This document shows positions 22,874-34,949 of a DNA stretch of 64,000 nucleotides, in pieces. The position numbers and the translations under genes were made by a program. Source of the DNA: Hemileia vastatrix (taxonomy: Eukaryota; Basidiomycota; Pucciniomycetes; Pucciniales; Zaghouaniaceae); the NCBI GenBank assembly GCA_030280995.1, contig JASXTE010000019.1, positions 7,613,501 to 7,677,500 of the forward strand, in the 5' to 3' direction. The notes under the pieces are model-generated. The model worked only from the letters and a program-made list of their open reading frames with translations. It had not been told where the DNA came from and searched no databases. Position 1 is the first letter of the stretch. Each line of letters opens with the position of its first letter.

Positions 22874-23413
22874 TAAATGACTTGTTTTGAGGTTCTGATA
22901 CACCAGATTGGGGTTATTAGATTCAAAGAGTCTCCCCTTAAAAGGGGGGAACCAGACAAAATTATTGGTTGATTCCTATTGGTAGATCAGAGATCTTGCT
23001 TTTAGTTTACAACTTCAAATCATTATCTCAGTAACGCCTGTCTTAAAAATATATGAAATGAAAAATTAAAAGTTACTACTACTAATTAATGTCCTGCCAT
23101 TGGTATATACATACATCGTCTATAATTTAGCACAAAACAAACTTTCTACGCTTTTTTCCAGTTAAGCAGGGAATAACAGAGGACTAATGAATTTTACAAA
23201 GTGAATTTGAGGACAGTGGCAAATTACCAGACTCAAGGATGTTATACTACTGGCATAAAAAATAAAACAAATGAAAAAAATAAGTTACCATATTACGAGA
23301 AAATAACAGGAGACACAGAAAAGTTACAACAAATTAACAGTATGGTTAAATCAATGTTATAGATAGGCACGTGATAGCAGATACCGCTAATCTGGTTCCT
23401 CGTGAGCGACTGC
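22874..23413. other. no recognisable gene; 3' flank of the secreted-protein gene
   Basis: Mixed-composition DNA with no open frame of note. It probably includes the 3' untranslated region of the gene ending at 23,414. No clear transposon ends were seen. Confidence 0.5.
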
Positions 23414-25534
23414 CTATTGAACCTTAGCTGGTTCCAGTGAATCGAAGTCATTTTCTAAATCCGCCAAGATATCCATGTAGCTAGGCTCTTCGTAGACTTC
23501 GTTAGTTGGTGGAGGTTTCTTGAACACTTTCTTAAGTTTATCAATTAATTCCTCAGTTTTTGAAGTAACAAATTTTTTCATAATATAATATAATAGTTTG
23601 TACTTCGGCAACTCTTTAATTAACCGAAGTTCTATTAATTTGTGAAACATGGATGCCATTTCCAAGCCTGGATAATCCAAAGCAACTTCAGCGGCAACCC
23701 TTATTTCCTCATTCTTACTTGTCCTGAGTTTTTCAAGTAAAGCAATTGATCCGGACTTAATATAGGCCGCTTGGAGATCGGGTTCCGCGACACTTGGAAG
23801 TTTTTCGTTTGCAGCAAGATAAAGGTACTGCAAGTAGGCTCTTTGATTCCCTGGAAGACTTTCTTCAATCACTTTTTGTACTTGGGCCAGGGCTTTTGTC
23901 GAGCGCATTGTAAATACTTTTTGTCCATCTTCTTCCAGATGTAGATAAGGTTTCAACTCCGTTGGTAAATCTTTCCAAAATAATAAACTGTCAACGAGGG
24001 GACGAGCTGAGACTTCGTAGAGATAAAGTTGGCCTTTCAAGTCATTTTTAACTTTAGATAATGCCATCGGAACGCCAAAATATATTTGTGTGGTACTTTT
24101 CTCTTTTGCAAGCATTTCAAGTCTTTGAATTGCTGCTACCATCGATTGGGGCTTCCATATTGGTACATAACTGTCAGGATGAGCATAAAGGTAAAGTAGG
24201 GCGAACCATTTATCTCGCAATTCGTTGGTTACAAGTGATTTCTCGGTCTCTATGAGATCCTGGATTGTAACCAGACCTAAACTAAACTTATGCTTAATCG
24301 CTTCGAATTGTAGATCACTTGTTTGTTCATACATGACCTCTTTAGTAGCTGTAAAAATATTCAACAAAACATTTCAGCATTCTAAATAAACTCAGCGCAG
24401 TCAGGCTCTGTCTGAAAAAATAAGTGTTACGTTTTTGAATTTGTTCTAATGCAGATTGTTGAAATTTTTCAATAACTTTCTGCATCATTGCTTGACCCTG
24501 ACCTGCTGCATCTCGAATACGCAAGTCGTGTGCCTGGGAGAAGATAGTGTCGAAAGTTTTCTTGGTTGGCTCGAATATCCAGTAATTATTTAGTCTGCCT
24601 TTATCATTACTGAAAGCAAACAATGCTTCACAGTAATAGCGTACCATCTCTGGATTTTTGACTTTTCTGACAGCTTTATTCATTTCAGTAATGTAGTTCA
24701 CTTTTGATAAATCACGTCTCTTCCAAATCAGCTCTTTCTCGGTCTGATAAATCCATCCAAGAACATCAACTACTTCTTCTTGGCCCGGGATTCCCTTAAG
24801 TGAAATCAATTTTTTTTTCACATCCGCCAAACTACCTAAGTAGAAAATAATTGTCAAATCATCTGAGGTGACATGATAGAGAAAAAAGTGAGCCTAACCG
24901 TAATCTCCAGAATAAACTTTGCGGGGCGCGGCTACTTTGACTGAGACAAGTCATCAATAAAACATTGATATAAGTGAAGCGATGGGAACGAGAAGAAGAA
25001 TGGTAATATATAACAATGTTTTGAAAGCCCTTACTAAAAATCCTTCTTGAAGCCTCGACCAACTTTCTGTAGCCTCCCCTGAAAATTGACCAAGTGCCGC
25101 GGAAAAATGATCGAAATTTTTCGCGCATTGCGATATTCACAGCCCCCAACTTTCCAGGGTAGTCTTTGCTAAAACTTTCAGGGTGGACTTGGCTACGATA
25201 TTTGGGTAATATACCACCTTCTAATACTTCCTTGTCTCCTTTATTTTTTGGATCTAAGAACAGAAAGATATATTATTAGATTGAAACGTATCAAAATTTT
25301 GAGATTAAATTTCTTACATATATTCGAGAAGCATCCTCCTCCATGGGCGCAATCTGAAGCAGTCGTTGCTGAGTTGTCCAATGTCTTTGCCGATCTCGCG
25401 TCTCTCATGGCGGTCATAGAATCATACCCAGTTTTGCCTCCTAACGCTTCTATCGGAACAGGTGCACATTGAATTATTACATTTAATTGAGTGTACAGAA
25501 TAGAGCCGATAAAGTATATGAGAATACTATTCAT
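23414..25534 (-). CDS. predicted secreted protein of unknown function, four exons (~630 aa)
   Basis: Model: exons 25,534-25,318, 25,253-24,918, 24,835-24,431 and 24,348-23,414, with introns of 64, 82 and 82 bp. All junctions fall in phase 1 and join long frames. Intron 1 is well supported (GTAAGA donor, TTCTTAG acceptor); intron 3 has GTAACA and TTTTTACAG; the donor of intron 2 (GTTTAT) is the weakest point. The ATG at 25,534 starts a hydrophobic stretch (ILIYFIGSILYTQLNVIIQ) followed by CAPVPIEA, a typical signal peptide with cleavage near residue 23-26. Exon 2 is Arg-rich (RSFFRGTWSIFRGGYRK). Exons 3 and 4 look soluble and mostly helical, with no transmembrane segment and no domain I recognise; the C-terminus is acidic (EEPSYMDILADLENDFDS). 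The only gene in the window without a stop or frameshift. In a plant-pathogenic rust it would be an effector candidate, but that is inference. Confidence 0.78.
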
Positions 25535-28210
25535 TCTTTGTCTTGGTGGGGAACGAGTGTATTTAAGACTTGGGGAGTTGAGTATAGAAAGCAAAGAACC
25601 AGCCTAGTAGATCTTTTTGTTTTATTTGTTTAGTGGAGGAGTCACACAAACACGTATTTGTTTCAGAGCTGCCTCCAGTGGGGAGTTCAGTCTGAGTTCA
25701 GCCTGGCCCACCAAGTTCTAGGAGAATTCAGCCACAAGAAAATATATTTTTATCCTGAGTTTTAACACGCAACTTTCTTCTTTTCGCTTTCAAAACTTTC
25801 TTCTTTTCCTTCAAAAAAAGGGATGTTATACATTCAGTTCACAAAAAGGTTTCAACTTGGAAACGTGTCAGCTTGACTCCCCTCACATACTTGACACCTC
25901 ACCCAATGTATCGATCTGTAGCCCTCAACCTTCGGTGCCCTTCTTGGGTCTTGGCTTCACATCAATCAAGAACCCCCTCCCACGACTGACCAGGGACTCT
26001 CAATTTCTCATTTGATTTAGTTGGTAGGCCAAGAATGTGGCGAGGACCCCAACACACTAACCACTTGCCTTTCCAACCTGATGAACATCATTAAGACCCG
26101 AAAGTTTAGTCGAGCACAAGTACCATGGTTAACATGAAAGCCCTAGTAACACTCCGAAAACTTTGATTCTTCCAACCTTTTTCCACCATTAACCTAGTCC
26201 CTCACCTTTCTACCCCGCTCCCAATATGCCCACCCTGGATAAGAAACTAGACTCCAACTTTTCCCGCCTTTACCCTTCCATTAAAAACCAAATCAAAACC
26301 TAAAAATACTCAACTCCTCTTCGTGCTCATCTACGCATCTCAGAGCTAACACCACGTTCAAACTAGTGAGAAATTTGCGAAACTATCATCCCAAAGATTC
26401 AACTGTGGATCAAAATCTCATCTACGCATGAATTGAGTCATCATCCAGATTTTTCTATTCCTCCACTTCTTTCTGAAATCTAGCTCCGTCTCGAATATCC
26501 GTATCTCCGGGATCATCTTTTTTTTACCATGAAATTCACCAAAATATAATGATAATCCTCAATTTCGTTAACCAGCCTTGTGCGACACTTGGTCCACCAT
26601 CCCATTTCTATTATTCTACTTTCTCCCAACATAATGACTTACCTGAAGCCCCTTTAGCATCTTGAGGAAAAGAGATTATCCAAAAAGTGGCAGGGAGACA
26701 GCAGGATAGTTTTGGAGAGGGTGGCACGCGAAGTCAACCTTTCCGTTTCAGGATATAATGAGGAGGCGAGATTGAAAATTTAGAAGTAATATGAGCACTC
26801 AGAAAGTGGTGAATCGAAAAGGGAGTGGAGGATGTCATGAATCTCAAAAAGAATTTCAGTGGGATTTGCAGCTATTTGAAAAAAGCTTTCTGTGTTTTTG
26901 CCTTCCATCCCCGCCAAAAACATGAGTTTAAATCACTTTTTTAGCGTGAGACGAGTGGAAAAAAAAGATCAAGGGTTTTCAAAATAGTGGTAAAGTCGCG
27001 GTTAGTTCTCATGCGGGTGATGAATTTTCTGAATCCTCCGCAGTTTGCACGTGGTGTGAGGTATGCCATTGCGCAAATGACATTAAACTAATTCTGTTCT
27101 GTGAAGAAGACAAATATTGCCCTCAACCGGAAATCCATTGCCTTTAGCTCAACCGCGCATCCTCCCGTCTGTCCCCCCTACGTTTGAGCCTGAACTAGGA
27201 AATTTCTCACTGCCACTTGCAATTCCTTCTCTAGGGACACCCCTGAACATGCTCAGCTCTTATTCTAAGCCCACTCGCCTGCCAGAGTTACGCTTAAGAA
27301 GACGACTCAAAAGCATAATTTCCCTGTTAATACTTTCGTAATTCTCTCTCTCTTCTATTCTTTCTCTAGTCGCCTCTTTTCTTGTAAATATACTTAGAAG
27401 AGCCCCCTTATCAATTTCTTCTTACTGTGTTGTCTCTTCATTAGTGCCTGTTTAATTATCCAGCCCAGTCCTACTAGCTGCTTCTTACTATATTAGTTAC
27501 ACCTTCATGTTCCCAGCAGAGTGAGAATGTAAAACATAAGGAAAAAGGATTGTAAAATAGAGTGACCATACTATTGGATAAAAGAGGTGACTTGATGATA
27601 TAGCAGCCCTGAAAGCTAGATGAGGTGTATTGGCGAAATGAGTTTCGTCGGTATCTAACGAATGAATTAAATTCATAAATTGCAATGAAGTCTCATATAT
27701 GAAATTTTGGAGTCATGTGGAGCCTTGGCGGTACCCCAAATCTTTTACTGGAAAGTGACCCAATTGTTCATGCCACCTTTCCCGAACCCATTTTTAAAAA
27801 CAGAAAGAAAAGTCTCTTTCTCTCAAACCTTCCCTAAAGTCACTTGCAAGGTTGTGTAAATTAACATGATTCTCATGGCTAAGACTTTGAAGACAATGAT
27901 GTTTCAGTTATCATTGGTTAAGAAATTGTGTCATGTTGGTACTCCACATTACAGCGTTCTATGCTCAAAAAAGGACATGATAACTCGCAATGAAACATAA
28001 TGGAATTCCGAATGTAAAAAATGTCTCAAATTGAGACCTGAAAACCTAGAACACAAATATGACAGACATGATTTTTCCTGCTCCGATATTATGGAGTACA
28101 ATCCGCAGAAATAAGTCCTCATGTTTTTTAAACATTTGATTAACTTCAACTTTTCTTTAAAATGAATTAAACTTTTCCCTATGATCAATTTTGAGCTCTA
28201 TAATCATAAT
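25535..28210. other. gene-poor, less AT-rich intergenic DNA upstream of the secreted-protein gene
   Basis: Base composition is more balanced than elsewhere. The first few hundred bases should hold the promoter of the minus-strand gene ending at 25,534, but no clear core element was read. Short open frames (for example 27,117-27,341 plus) show no recognisable motif. No transposon ends were found before 28,211. Confidence 0.5.
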
Positions 28211-28758
28211 AGGGGGTATCAAAGTACTTCAATCCGCCATTAAGTTAATGGTGGATAAAACATGAAATATCCCAATTATTTTCCGTCATTTTTATGACGA
28301 TAAATGGGTTATTTGATGTGGAACGTATCAAATTTTAATTTTAATCAGACTTTTCACCACAAAAAAACACCTTGAACCTGCTAACAGGTGCCAATCCCTC
28401 AATCCATTTGTGACACAAGAATAACTCAGATTTGATGCCACGCAAGCTAGCATGCTCAATGTTCAGTGCGCAGTCTTTCCAGAAGAATTACAGCTGAGCT
28501 GGAACTGAATAAAATCAAATATAGGGGTTGGCACCTGTGATCAGGTGCCCACATTTTTTTTCTAGTGTTTGTTTTTTGTGTGGGAGCCACAATTATGACT
28601 GAAAATTGGGGTATTGGAATGAAGTAAATAGGTTATTTTGACTTTCTTACTCACTTTCCTGTGAGCTAGTAGATAAGAATCTTCCATCATTAATAATGAT
28701 GGATCTGGGAAAAAAAGGCAGATACCTAATGGAGGAATTGAGTACTTTGATACCCCCT
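28211..28758. mobile_element. non-autonomous HARBI1-type element with nested MITE A
   Basis: Ends AGGGGGTATCAAAGTACT and its complement, with AAT on both sides (28,208-28,210 and 28,759-28,761). The right interior shares the AAGAATCTTCCATCATTAAT-like block with H0 and H1. MITE A copy 3 (28,355-28,567) is nested within; without it the element is ~335 bp. Confidence 0.85.
28355..28567. mobile_element. MITE family A, copy 3
   Basis: 213 bp, CACCACAAAAAAACACC at the left and TTTTTTCTAGTG at the right, flanked by TTT on both sides. Subterminal palindromes CCTGCTAACAGG and GGCACCTGTGATCAGGTGCC. Interior block (CAGCTGAGCTGGAACTGAAT) matches copies 1 and 2. Confidence 0.88.
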
Positions 28759-29229
28759 AATATCAGATCAAAAATATAAAGTAATGAATATTTTTTCATG
28801 GAATTCAATTTCATATATATTTGTAAATTTGAACTTCAAAACTTGTGATTTTAGCAAAATGAGACTTGTGGAATTGAAAGAGAATGCCAAGCATATTCAT
28901 ATTAGGGGGTATCAATGTTCAGGGATCCACAATTAGGGATCAGGAATTTTTTTTACCAGGATCAGACATTATTAATTGTGGAAGATTCTTATCCACAAGC
29001 CCCAGGGCTAGTGGATAAAAAGTGCACAATAATGCATTATCATTCCTCTTATACCCTAATTTCTACTCTTAATTCCTGATCCCAAACTCATCACAACCAT
29101 TATTGATTTGTAAGAAAGTCACATGACATATAATTTCAGATGCCATCCTTGTGTTACTCTTCACTCTGGGCAATAATTTTGGTGGCAAAAACTTAAGATT
29201 TTTTTTCTATCTACACACCTCCCGCTCAT

Positions 29230-29765
29230 TTGATGGCAAATTTCCACTTCCCTCATCACCTAAACCTTCAACCAATAAAAATGAAGCACCTCTCTACTAG
29301 AAAGAAGCTAGCATCAACTATGAATGATATTGCTTTATCTTTAATCGCTGACTCTGATTTGAAAACCACTTTAGCTTATATGTTGATTCTTTCCAAAAAG
29401 TGTTACATCAACTAAAGGAGGCCAAATCTTGTTTGTGATACCAGACACCACACAATATGGGGGGCGGACTTGCTAGTGAGTCTGAAGCCTTGGACCCAAA
29501 CTCACCACAGATTGAACACACATTGAGCTATTGATAAAGGAACCATACAATTAGGAATGAACACCACTCAGCAGAACAGTTTTAGGTGGGTTTTCAAGTA
29601 GAGTTCAGTTTGGGTTCAGTATGAGTTCAGTCTGAGTTCCATCTGAGTTCCATCTCAGTTCAGGTTGAGGACTTGCTAGCAAGTCCACCCCCTATATTGC
29701 ATAGTGAGATACAATCTTCACTCAATCACTTGGAATGGTTATTTTTTTGCATATTGACTTTGATT
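29230..29765 (+). pseudogene. H1 HARBI1-type transposase, N-terminal remnant
   Basis: The frame (MKHLSTRKKLASTMNDIAL, SLIADSDL, LAYM, SKKCYI) aligns with the start of the H2 transposase. MITE B1 is inserted at the position equivalent to the H2 segment after YHDS. After the MITE a few codons of homology remain, then sequence equivalent to the region 3' of the H2 transposase follows, so the DDE catalytic domain is deleted. Confidence 0.8.
29446..29706. mobile_element. MITE family B, copy 1 (CACTA-like)
   Basis: 261 bp; left end CACCACACAATATGGGGGG, right end complement CACTATGCAATATAGGGGG, flanked by AGA on both sides (29,443-29,445 and 29,707-29,709). Just inside the right end is the palindrome GGACTTGCTAGCAAGTCC; the left counterpart is slightly decayed. 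The interior contains short repeats of GAGTTCAGT-type sequence. A CACTA/CACCA start with a 3-bp duplication suggests the CMC (CACTA) superfamily. Confidence 0.88.
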
Positions 29766-30220
29766 TTGAATTTTCTATTAAAGTCTCTTTTTTTCAAGTC
29801 TCTTTGTTTTCCTTTATCAACTCAACATGAAATTGCATATTTTCTGAAATCACATAATTTTTCAGTCATTCTCTTTTCCTTTCAACACTCATATAGTTTC
29901 CTCCTTTCCTCTTGCATCCCTCAAATAATTTGAAGTTAATTTTTTTTCTCAACTCATCTCTCCAGGTAAGCCATTTTTTCATTTTTACTTTTATACTTGC
30001 TAATTATAATTTTGTTTTGTTTTGTTTTTCTGTTTTTTTTGTATCTAAATTTTTTGTAAGTGTTTTTTTTATTTTCAAGATAAAATTAACCTTTTTTCTC
30101 TCTCCCTCTTTTATTTCTTTTTTAGCTCTATCATCCTTCTCTTCATCCCTCTTTGGCATGGCCATTATCCCCCTTTCCCCTATTTTACTTTTTTTTAGTT
30201 CCATGTCATTGAAACACATA

Positions 30221-31567
30221 CAGTGGGTGGCAACAAGTTTATTCCACCCTAAGAATTTTTCTTTTGTCTCTCATTTCTCTCAAACTATCACTTATTTTTC
30301 ATTGAAAATTGTATCATTTTCATTTCAAACATGTATCATTGTTAAACAGTATATGTAGAATCTATATATGTAATCATCATATCAACAAAACTATTGCCCT
30401 GTTCACTAACAAGTAGGCCCCCCAGAGGCTTCTACTACTGCCTGCATCCTTTGCAGCATAGACTCAATAAAATTCTATAAAATTTTGGCTTGAAGGTCCC
30501 CCCAAGCTAAATGTAAGGCTCTCATAATTTCTTCATTTGTTTTTGGGTTATAAAACTGATGAATGTTTCTCTTAATTTCTTTCCACAGATTCTCAATCAG
30601 ATTCAAATCAGGTGATTGGGCAGGCCATTTTATTTTCTTAAAGCCCACTAGATAATGGAAAGTTTGAAATTTCTTAGATGTTTGAATAGGGGTGTTGTCC
30701 TCCATTAGAAGAAGTTTGTGGTGAGGGTCATTTGCTTCCATAAATGGTATGAGGGACCTGTGGTACACTTCTATCATCATGTTTGATGTTTGACATTGCA
30801 AAGAGAGAACCACAAGGGGGACTTTTGGAGTGTTTACAAACCCCCCAAACCATGATAGATGATTGGCTCCTTTGGAACTTGGGTAGTAGACATTCAGGAA
30901 TAAATTATTCAGATTTATTGTGCCAAACATATTTCTTTTCTGAAGATTTGAAAATTTCAAAAGAGGACTTGTCAGTCCAAATCACCCTTTTTCAATAGCT
31001 AAAAATCCAGTGGAGGTTCCCGAAAGCAAAATAAAGACAATTGTTGTGATGAACAAGGCCCATAAAGGGTTTTTTAGCAGAAATTCTCTTCCAAAGATGC
31101 AAGTCATTAGCACACTTATGTATCATATGGGGCAATATCATTTTAGTGAGTAAGTCAGATATTTGAGATGCCTTGGCCTCTTGGTTTGTCTTTAGGACCA
31201 GTTCTAATTTACTCAGATCAGGGGCAGCCATCTTGCATGGGGATCTACTACAAGCTGCAGTTTTGATGGTACCCCACGCTGAATATCTTTCAAGGACTGA
31301 GTAAACTGTAGATCATGAGAGGGAGAGATGGCAGGATATACAAGACTTGTTTCAGCCCCCAATTGAAATGCCAACAATGATGCCTTTCATTTCCTCAGTT
31401 AGATGTTGCTTTGTAGTGGTCAAACTGGACATTGTGTAATAAAAATAGTTTTTTAATTGAGTGAGAGTAACAGGAACAACTTGAGATGGTGGTGTTATTT
31501 GAGAAAGAAAAATGGCAGTGGAAGAAAAAAAAATTAGGTAGCGGTAAAAACTTGTTGCCACTCACTG
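30221..31567 (-). mobile_element. Tc1/mariner transposon
   Basis: 1,347 bp with inverted ends CAGTGGGTGGCAACAAGTTT and CAGTGAGTGGCAACAAGTTT, flanked by TA on both sides (30,219-30,220 and 31,568-31,569). The empty site is visible: the H3 copy (complement of about 44,135-44,165) reads straight across GAAACACATACATTGCA with a single TA. Confidence 0.95.
30475..31300 (-). pseudogene. Tc1/mariner DDE transposase, disrupted
   Basis: N-terminal helix-turn-helix region in the 30,992-31,231 frame (TNQEAKASQISDLLTKM). The catalytic domain follows in shifted frames: WTDKSSF (first Asp) near 30,965-30,985, MEDNTPIQ (second Asp) near 30,700, and WPAQSPDLNLIENLWKEIK (Glu in IENLW) near 30,590. Spacing and motifs are those of Tc1-like DD34E enzymes. 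Frameshifts and stops make this copy inactive. Confidence 0.92.
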
Positions 31568-31740
31568 TACATTGCACATTCTTTATGCATTTCACTTACT
31601 CCATATTCAATTTCTCCCAAATTCCAATGTCACTCTTTCTCACTCTATTTTTCCTACTTTTCAATCAAGGTAAGTTTCGTCTTCTTTTTTTCATGCCTAT
31701 ATGATATCTCTTTCTTTCTATGAGAGATTTATATTTAGGA

Positions 31741-32340
31741 CTCTTATCTGGATAACAGTAGACTTATTAAACTCCTCTTGTTGTTATTTTCATTATCACT
31801 TTTCAATTTTTTGTAATATTTTGAGAATTAGAGCTGGAATTAGAGTTATTTTTATTTGAATCTAATTTCCTTTTAATTAAAGATTCTCCTGAAGTCTATC
31901 TTTCATTTCCCACAAATGGTTCTGAATTTGGTTCAGAGGCTGCTGAGATATTGACCTTTAAAGTTGAGCCTTTTTTTCCAAATGTCACTTTATTTATTTC
32001 ATTTTTTATATTGAATAATTAGAGAATAAGTCTTCTGAAACTCTTATCTGATGGTTATATAGGCTTTTAGCTCCCTCTTGTTGGAATTTTCATCATCACC
32101 TTTCAACTTTTTGTGAAATGTTGAAAATTAGAGTTTGAATTAGGGATAGGTTTTTCCAAACCTAATTTACTCTTAACAGTAGATTCTCATGAAGCCTATC
32201 TTTAATTCCCCACAAACAGATTTGAATTTGGTTCAATGATTTCTGAGATATTGACCTATAAACTTAAGCCTTTTTTTTACCAATTTTACTCTTATTAATT
32301 TCATAATGCATATCATAATGCTTACATCATGCATTTAGCC
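31741..32340. repeat. two-copy 300-bp tandem repeat inside H1
   Basis: CTCTTATCTG recurs at 31,741 and 32,041, and GAATTTGGTTCA recurs at 31,923 and 32,223, an exact 300-bp period. The same repeat occurs in inverted orientation at 42,900-43,930 with more copies. Confidence 0.85.
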
Positions 32341-33299
32341 TTCAAGAATCCTCCAAATACCTTTCAATTTACTTATTACTCTGCCCTTTCATCAAGTTGT
32401 GTTATTTTCTTTTTCTTACAATTTTCATATGTCTAACCCTTCCCTCATTTTGGCTGCTCTTTTCAGATAAGTCAAAAGTTATTTCAACAAATCAAAAAGG
32501 TAAAAAAAGAAGGTATAAGTTATAAATTTAATAAAACTTTATGTAGATAAAAAAAGTATGAGGATTTTTAGAGTCCCCAAATATTCATTATTCTTCCATA
32601 ATTTTTTAATAAATAAATCTGATATTTCAATTTGGTAAACTAAAGTAATGGGCCAAGGACCTTGTGTTGTATAACAGGGAATCTTGACAACATTAATTTT
32701 TTTCATGGGGTCTCTCTATCCTATAGCTGTGGAAAGTCCCAAACTTATTTCCTAGACTTGATCTGTATTTTGGCTTGAAGAATTGACATTACTTTAAAAC
32801 TAGTAATTTTGTCTTATCTTATCTATTTATTTATTAATATAGGTAATTAAATTAAATTTGGTGGCTTTCATCCCTTATTTCAATAAAACTCAGGGGAGGT
32901 TATTTCCAAATTTTCAAATCTGAAATGCAAATTTGATGACTTGGAAAATTTTGAGTGATACCCACCCCTTGCTTCAATAAAATGCAAGGGGGGTATTGCC
33001 AAATTTTCAAAACAGATATAGAATTTTTTTGACTTAAATCTTTTAAGAAATGCATTTTTATTGACTTGAGTTGTAATTTTGAAAAACTTGATATTGTGAA
33101 AACCCAAAGATGTAAAAAAAAGTGTGTCAAATTTTGCCATTGGGACCATTTAAAACAATTTTTTTTAGATTTCTTGATATCTTACTCAATTGATGATGGA
33201 TCATGTAGAAAATATGGGAAGTTATGAAATACATTCATGTCCAAAAAATTACAAACAAATGTGGGAGAGAAAATAAAAAACTAGTAATCCATCAAAGAT

Positions 33300-34633
33300 T
33301 TTCATTAAGTGTTCAATTTCATCAATAGATTTATTAGCTTTAACACATTCTATCATGAAAACATTTTTTTAAAACATCTTCAAGTTGATACTTGAGTTTC
33401 ATCTGTTACAATAGAAAATTGTACTCAAGAGCTTTATCTTCTTTCTTTGATTTTTTAATACTTAGAGTTAGCTTGAATTTTGTTCTCCTCAAAGTTTTGT
33501 TCCCTATCATCTCTCTGTGCAGAGAGCCCATATTTCCTCTCCTCCAAGTCTTGTGCACTATCATCCATCTGTAAAGAGTGTTCATATTGTTGCTTTTGAA
33601 AGTTAAGAGTCTCTCATGAAAATTTGAATTTACCTGAATTTTTATGAAAATTTTATAAAAATAAAACAAAAGAAGACTAATCTCTCAAGATGTATCCTAT
33701 CACTTACCAGCATCACGTTTCTCTAAAAATCCTTCAATAGAAGAAATAGGGATTTGAGAAGTTTTATCTCTTTTTCATTTTCTTTGACTGCTGAAATTTA
33801 GAGTAGTTGAAGGTCTTTGCTTTTTGTTTGAGGAATTCAGTATATTGTTTTCATCATTATCTTTGCTGCTAGCTTCAGAGTCTCTTGATTGCGGCTCCTG
33901 GGCTTGTTCATTGGCCTTTTTAGAAATAAGAAAAAGAGAAGTATAAAATAAATTGACTAGATACAAGAAAATAACTCACTGGAGTTATATTAGTTTGTTT
34001 TATATCACCATAAGGATCTGTAAAAAAGATATCTTAATTGATTGAATTAAAAATGAGGGAGTGTTGAGTGAAGGAAGGGTATTCAAAAAGATTTCTCTCA
34101 ATATCATTTTTGGAGATAGCATCTTCTCCATCCAACATGTTTGTGGGATTAACATCAGCTGGCTCTCCAAATATAGAATCAATCTCTTTATATTGAGGAC
34201 ATAAAGAATTAAGCTTATCATTTATAGATTTGATGCCCTTACTGATATCAAGGTCAGTAATACCAAAACCTGTAGAAGATGAAAGATTCTTAGCCTTCTT
34301 GTACTTGGCTTGATAGTTTTTGAAGCGTTTGAAAATCTTTTTTTGGAAAAAGATCAATCCTTCCCTTTGTTTTATTTCTTAATTTGTTGGCCATTAGAGG
34401 ATATCCATTAACTTTTTATGCATGGGGGAGTCCTAATTTAGTTGAATTCTCAGTACCGAAACAAGAATCATGATTAGTTTTAGTTTTTAGCCAGTTGATA
34501 AGTATGAGGTAATCATTTTTTTTAGTTGAATGGTCTTTGTTTTCTTAGCTGAGCAGGGGAAAGTGGGAGTAATTGTATTTGAAGAACAAGTGTGGGAAGG
34601 CTGCATTTGAGAAGATATGTGACAACAAGGCAT
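33300..34633 (-). pseudogene. H1 SANT/Myb-like protein gene
   Basis: An ATG at 34,633 starts a basic N-terminus; the SANT/Myb-like part is truncated by stops (34,487). The central block (SSTGFGITDLDISKGIKSIN, LCPQYKEIDSIFGEPADVNP) is open at 34,034-34,357. After a probable intron the next piece is 33,775-33,966 (ANEQAQEPQ), then a charged, coiled-coil-like tail around 33,300-33,670. The order matches H2. PIF/Harbinger elements are known to encode a Myb/SANT-like partner needed for transposase nuclear entry and DNA binding; that role is inferred here. Confidence 0.75.
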
Positions 34634-34949
34634 GTTAAGATATTTGATGATGATGATTAAAAGGAGCAGAAATGAGCAGAGGAGATGGGAAGGAGTCTGA
34701 ATGAATGAATGGAATAGACAGGATAGGAATGTGCAGAAAGGTAGGGAGTCTGGCACATCCAGAAAGCTGTCCAAGATGTGGTTATGAAAAATTAAGGATA
34801 AAAATATTAGATAAGAGGTGAACATTGACACATAAAATGTCTAATAACCCAATTATTTTCAAAATTAATTGCAGAAGATAATTGGGGAATATGGAGTTTC
34901 ATCCAAAATTAATTTAATTTCAGATCTACTAACATTGATACCCCCTATT

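Larger units (their letters stand above)
28904..34946 (+). mobile_element. HARBI1-type (PIF/Harbinger) transposon H1 with nested insertions
   Basis: 6.04 kb between AGGGGGTATCAATG (28,904) and CATTGATACCCCCT (34,946), flanked by ATT on both sides (28,901-28,903 and 34,947-34,949). It carries a truncated transposase on the plus strand at the left, a SANT/Myb-like gene on the minus strand at the right, MITE B1 and a Tc1/mariner element. The transposase lacks its catalytic part, so this copy is not autonomous. Confidence 0.9.

Noticed and set aside
27117..27341. 74-codon Pro/Leu-rich frame in the gene-poor region
   Set aside because: No recognisable motif, no splice context and no homologue inside the window.
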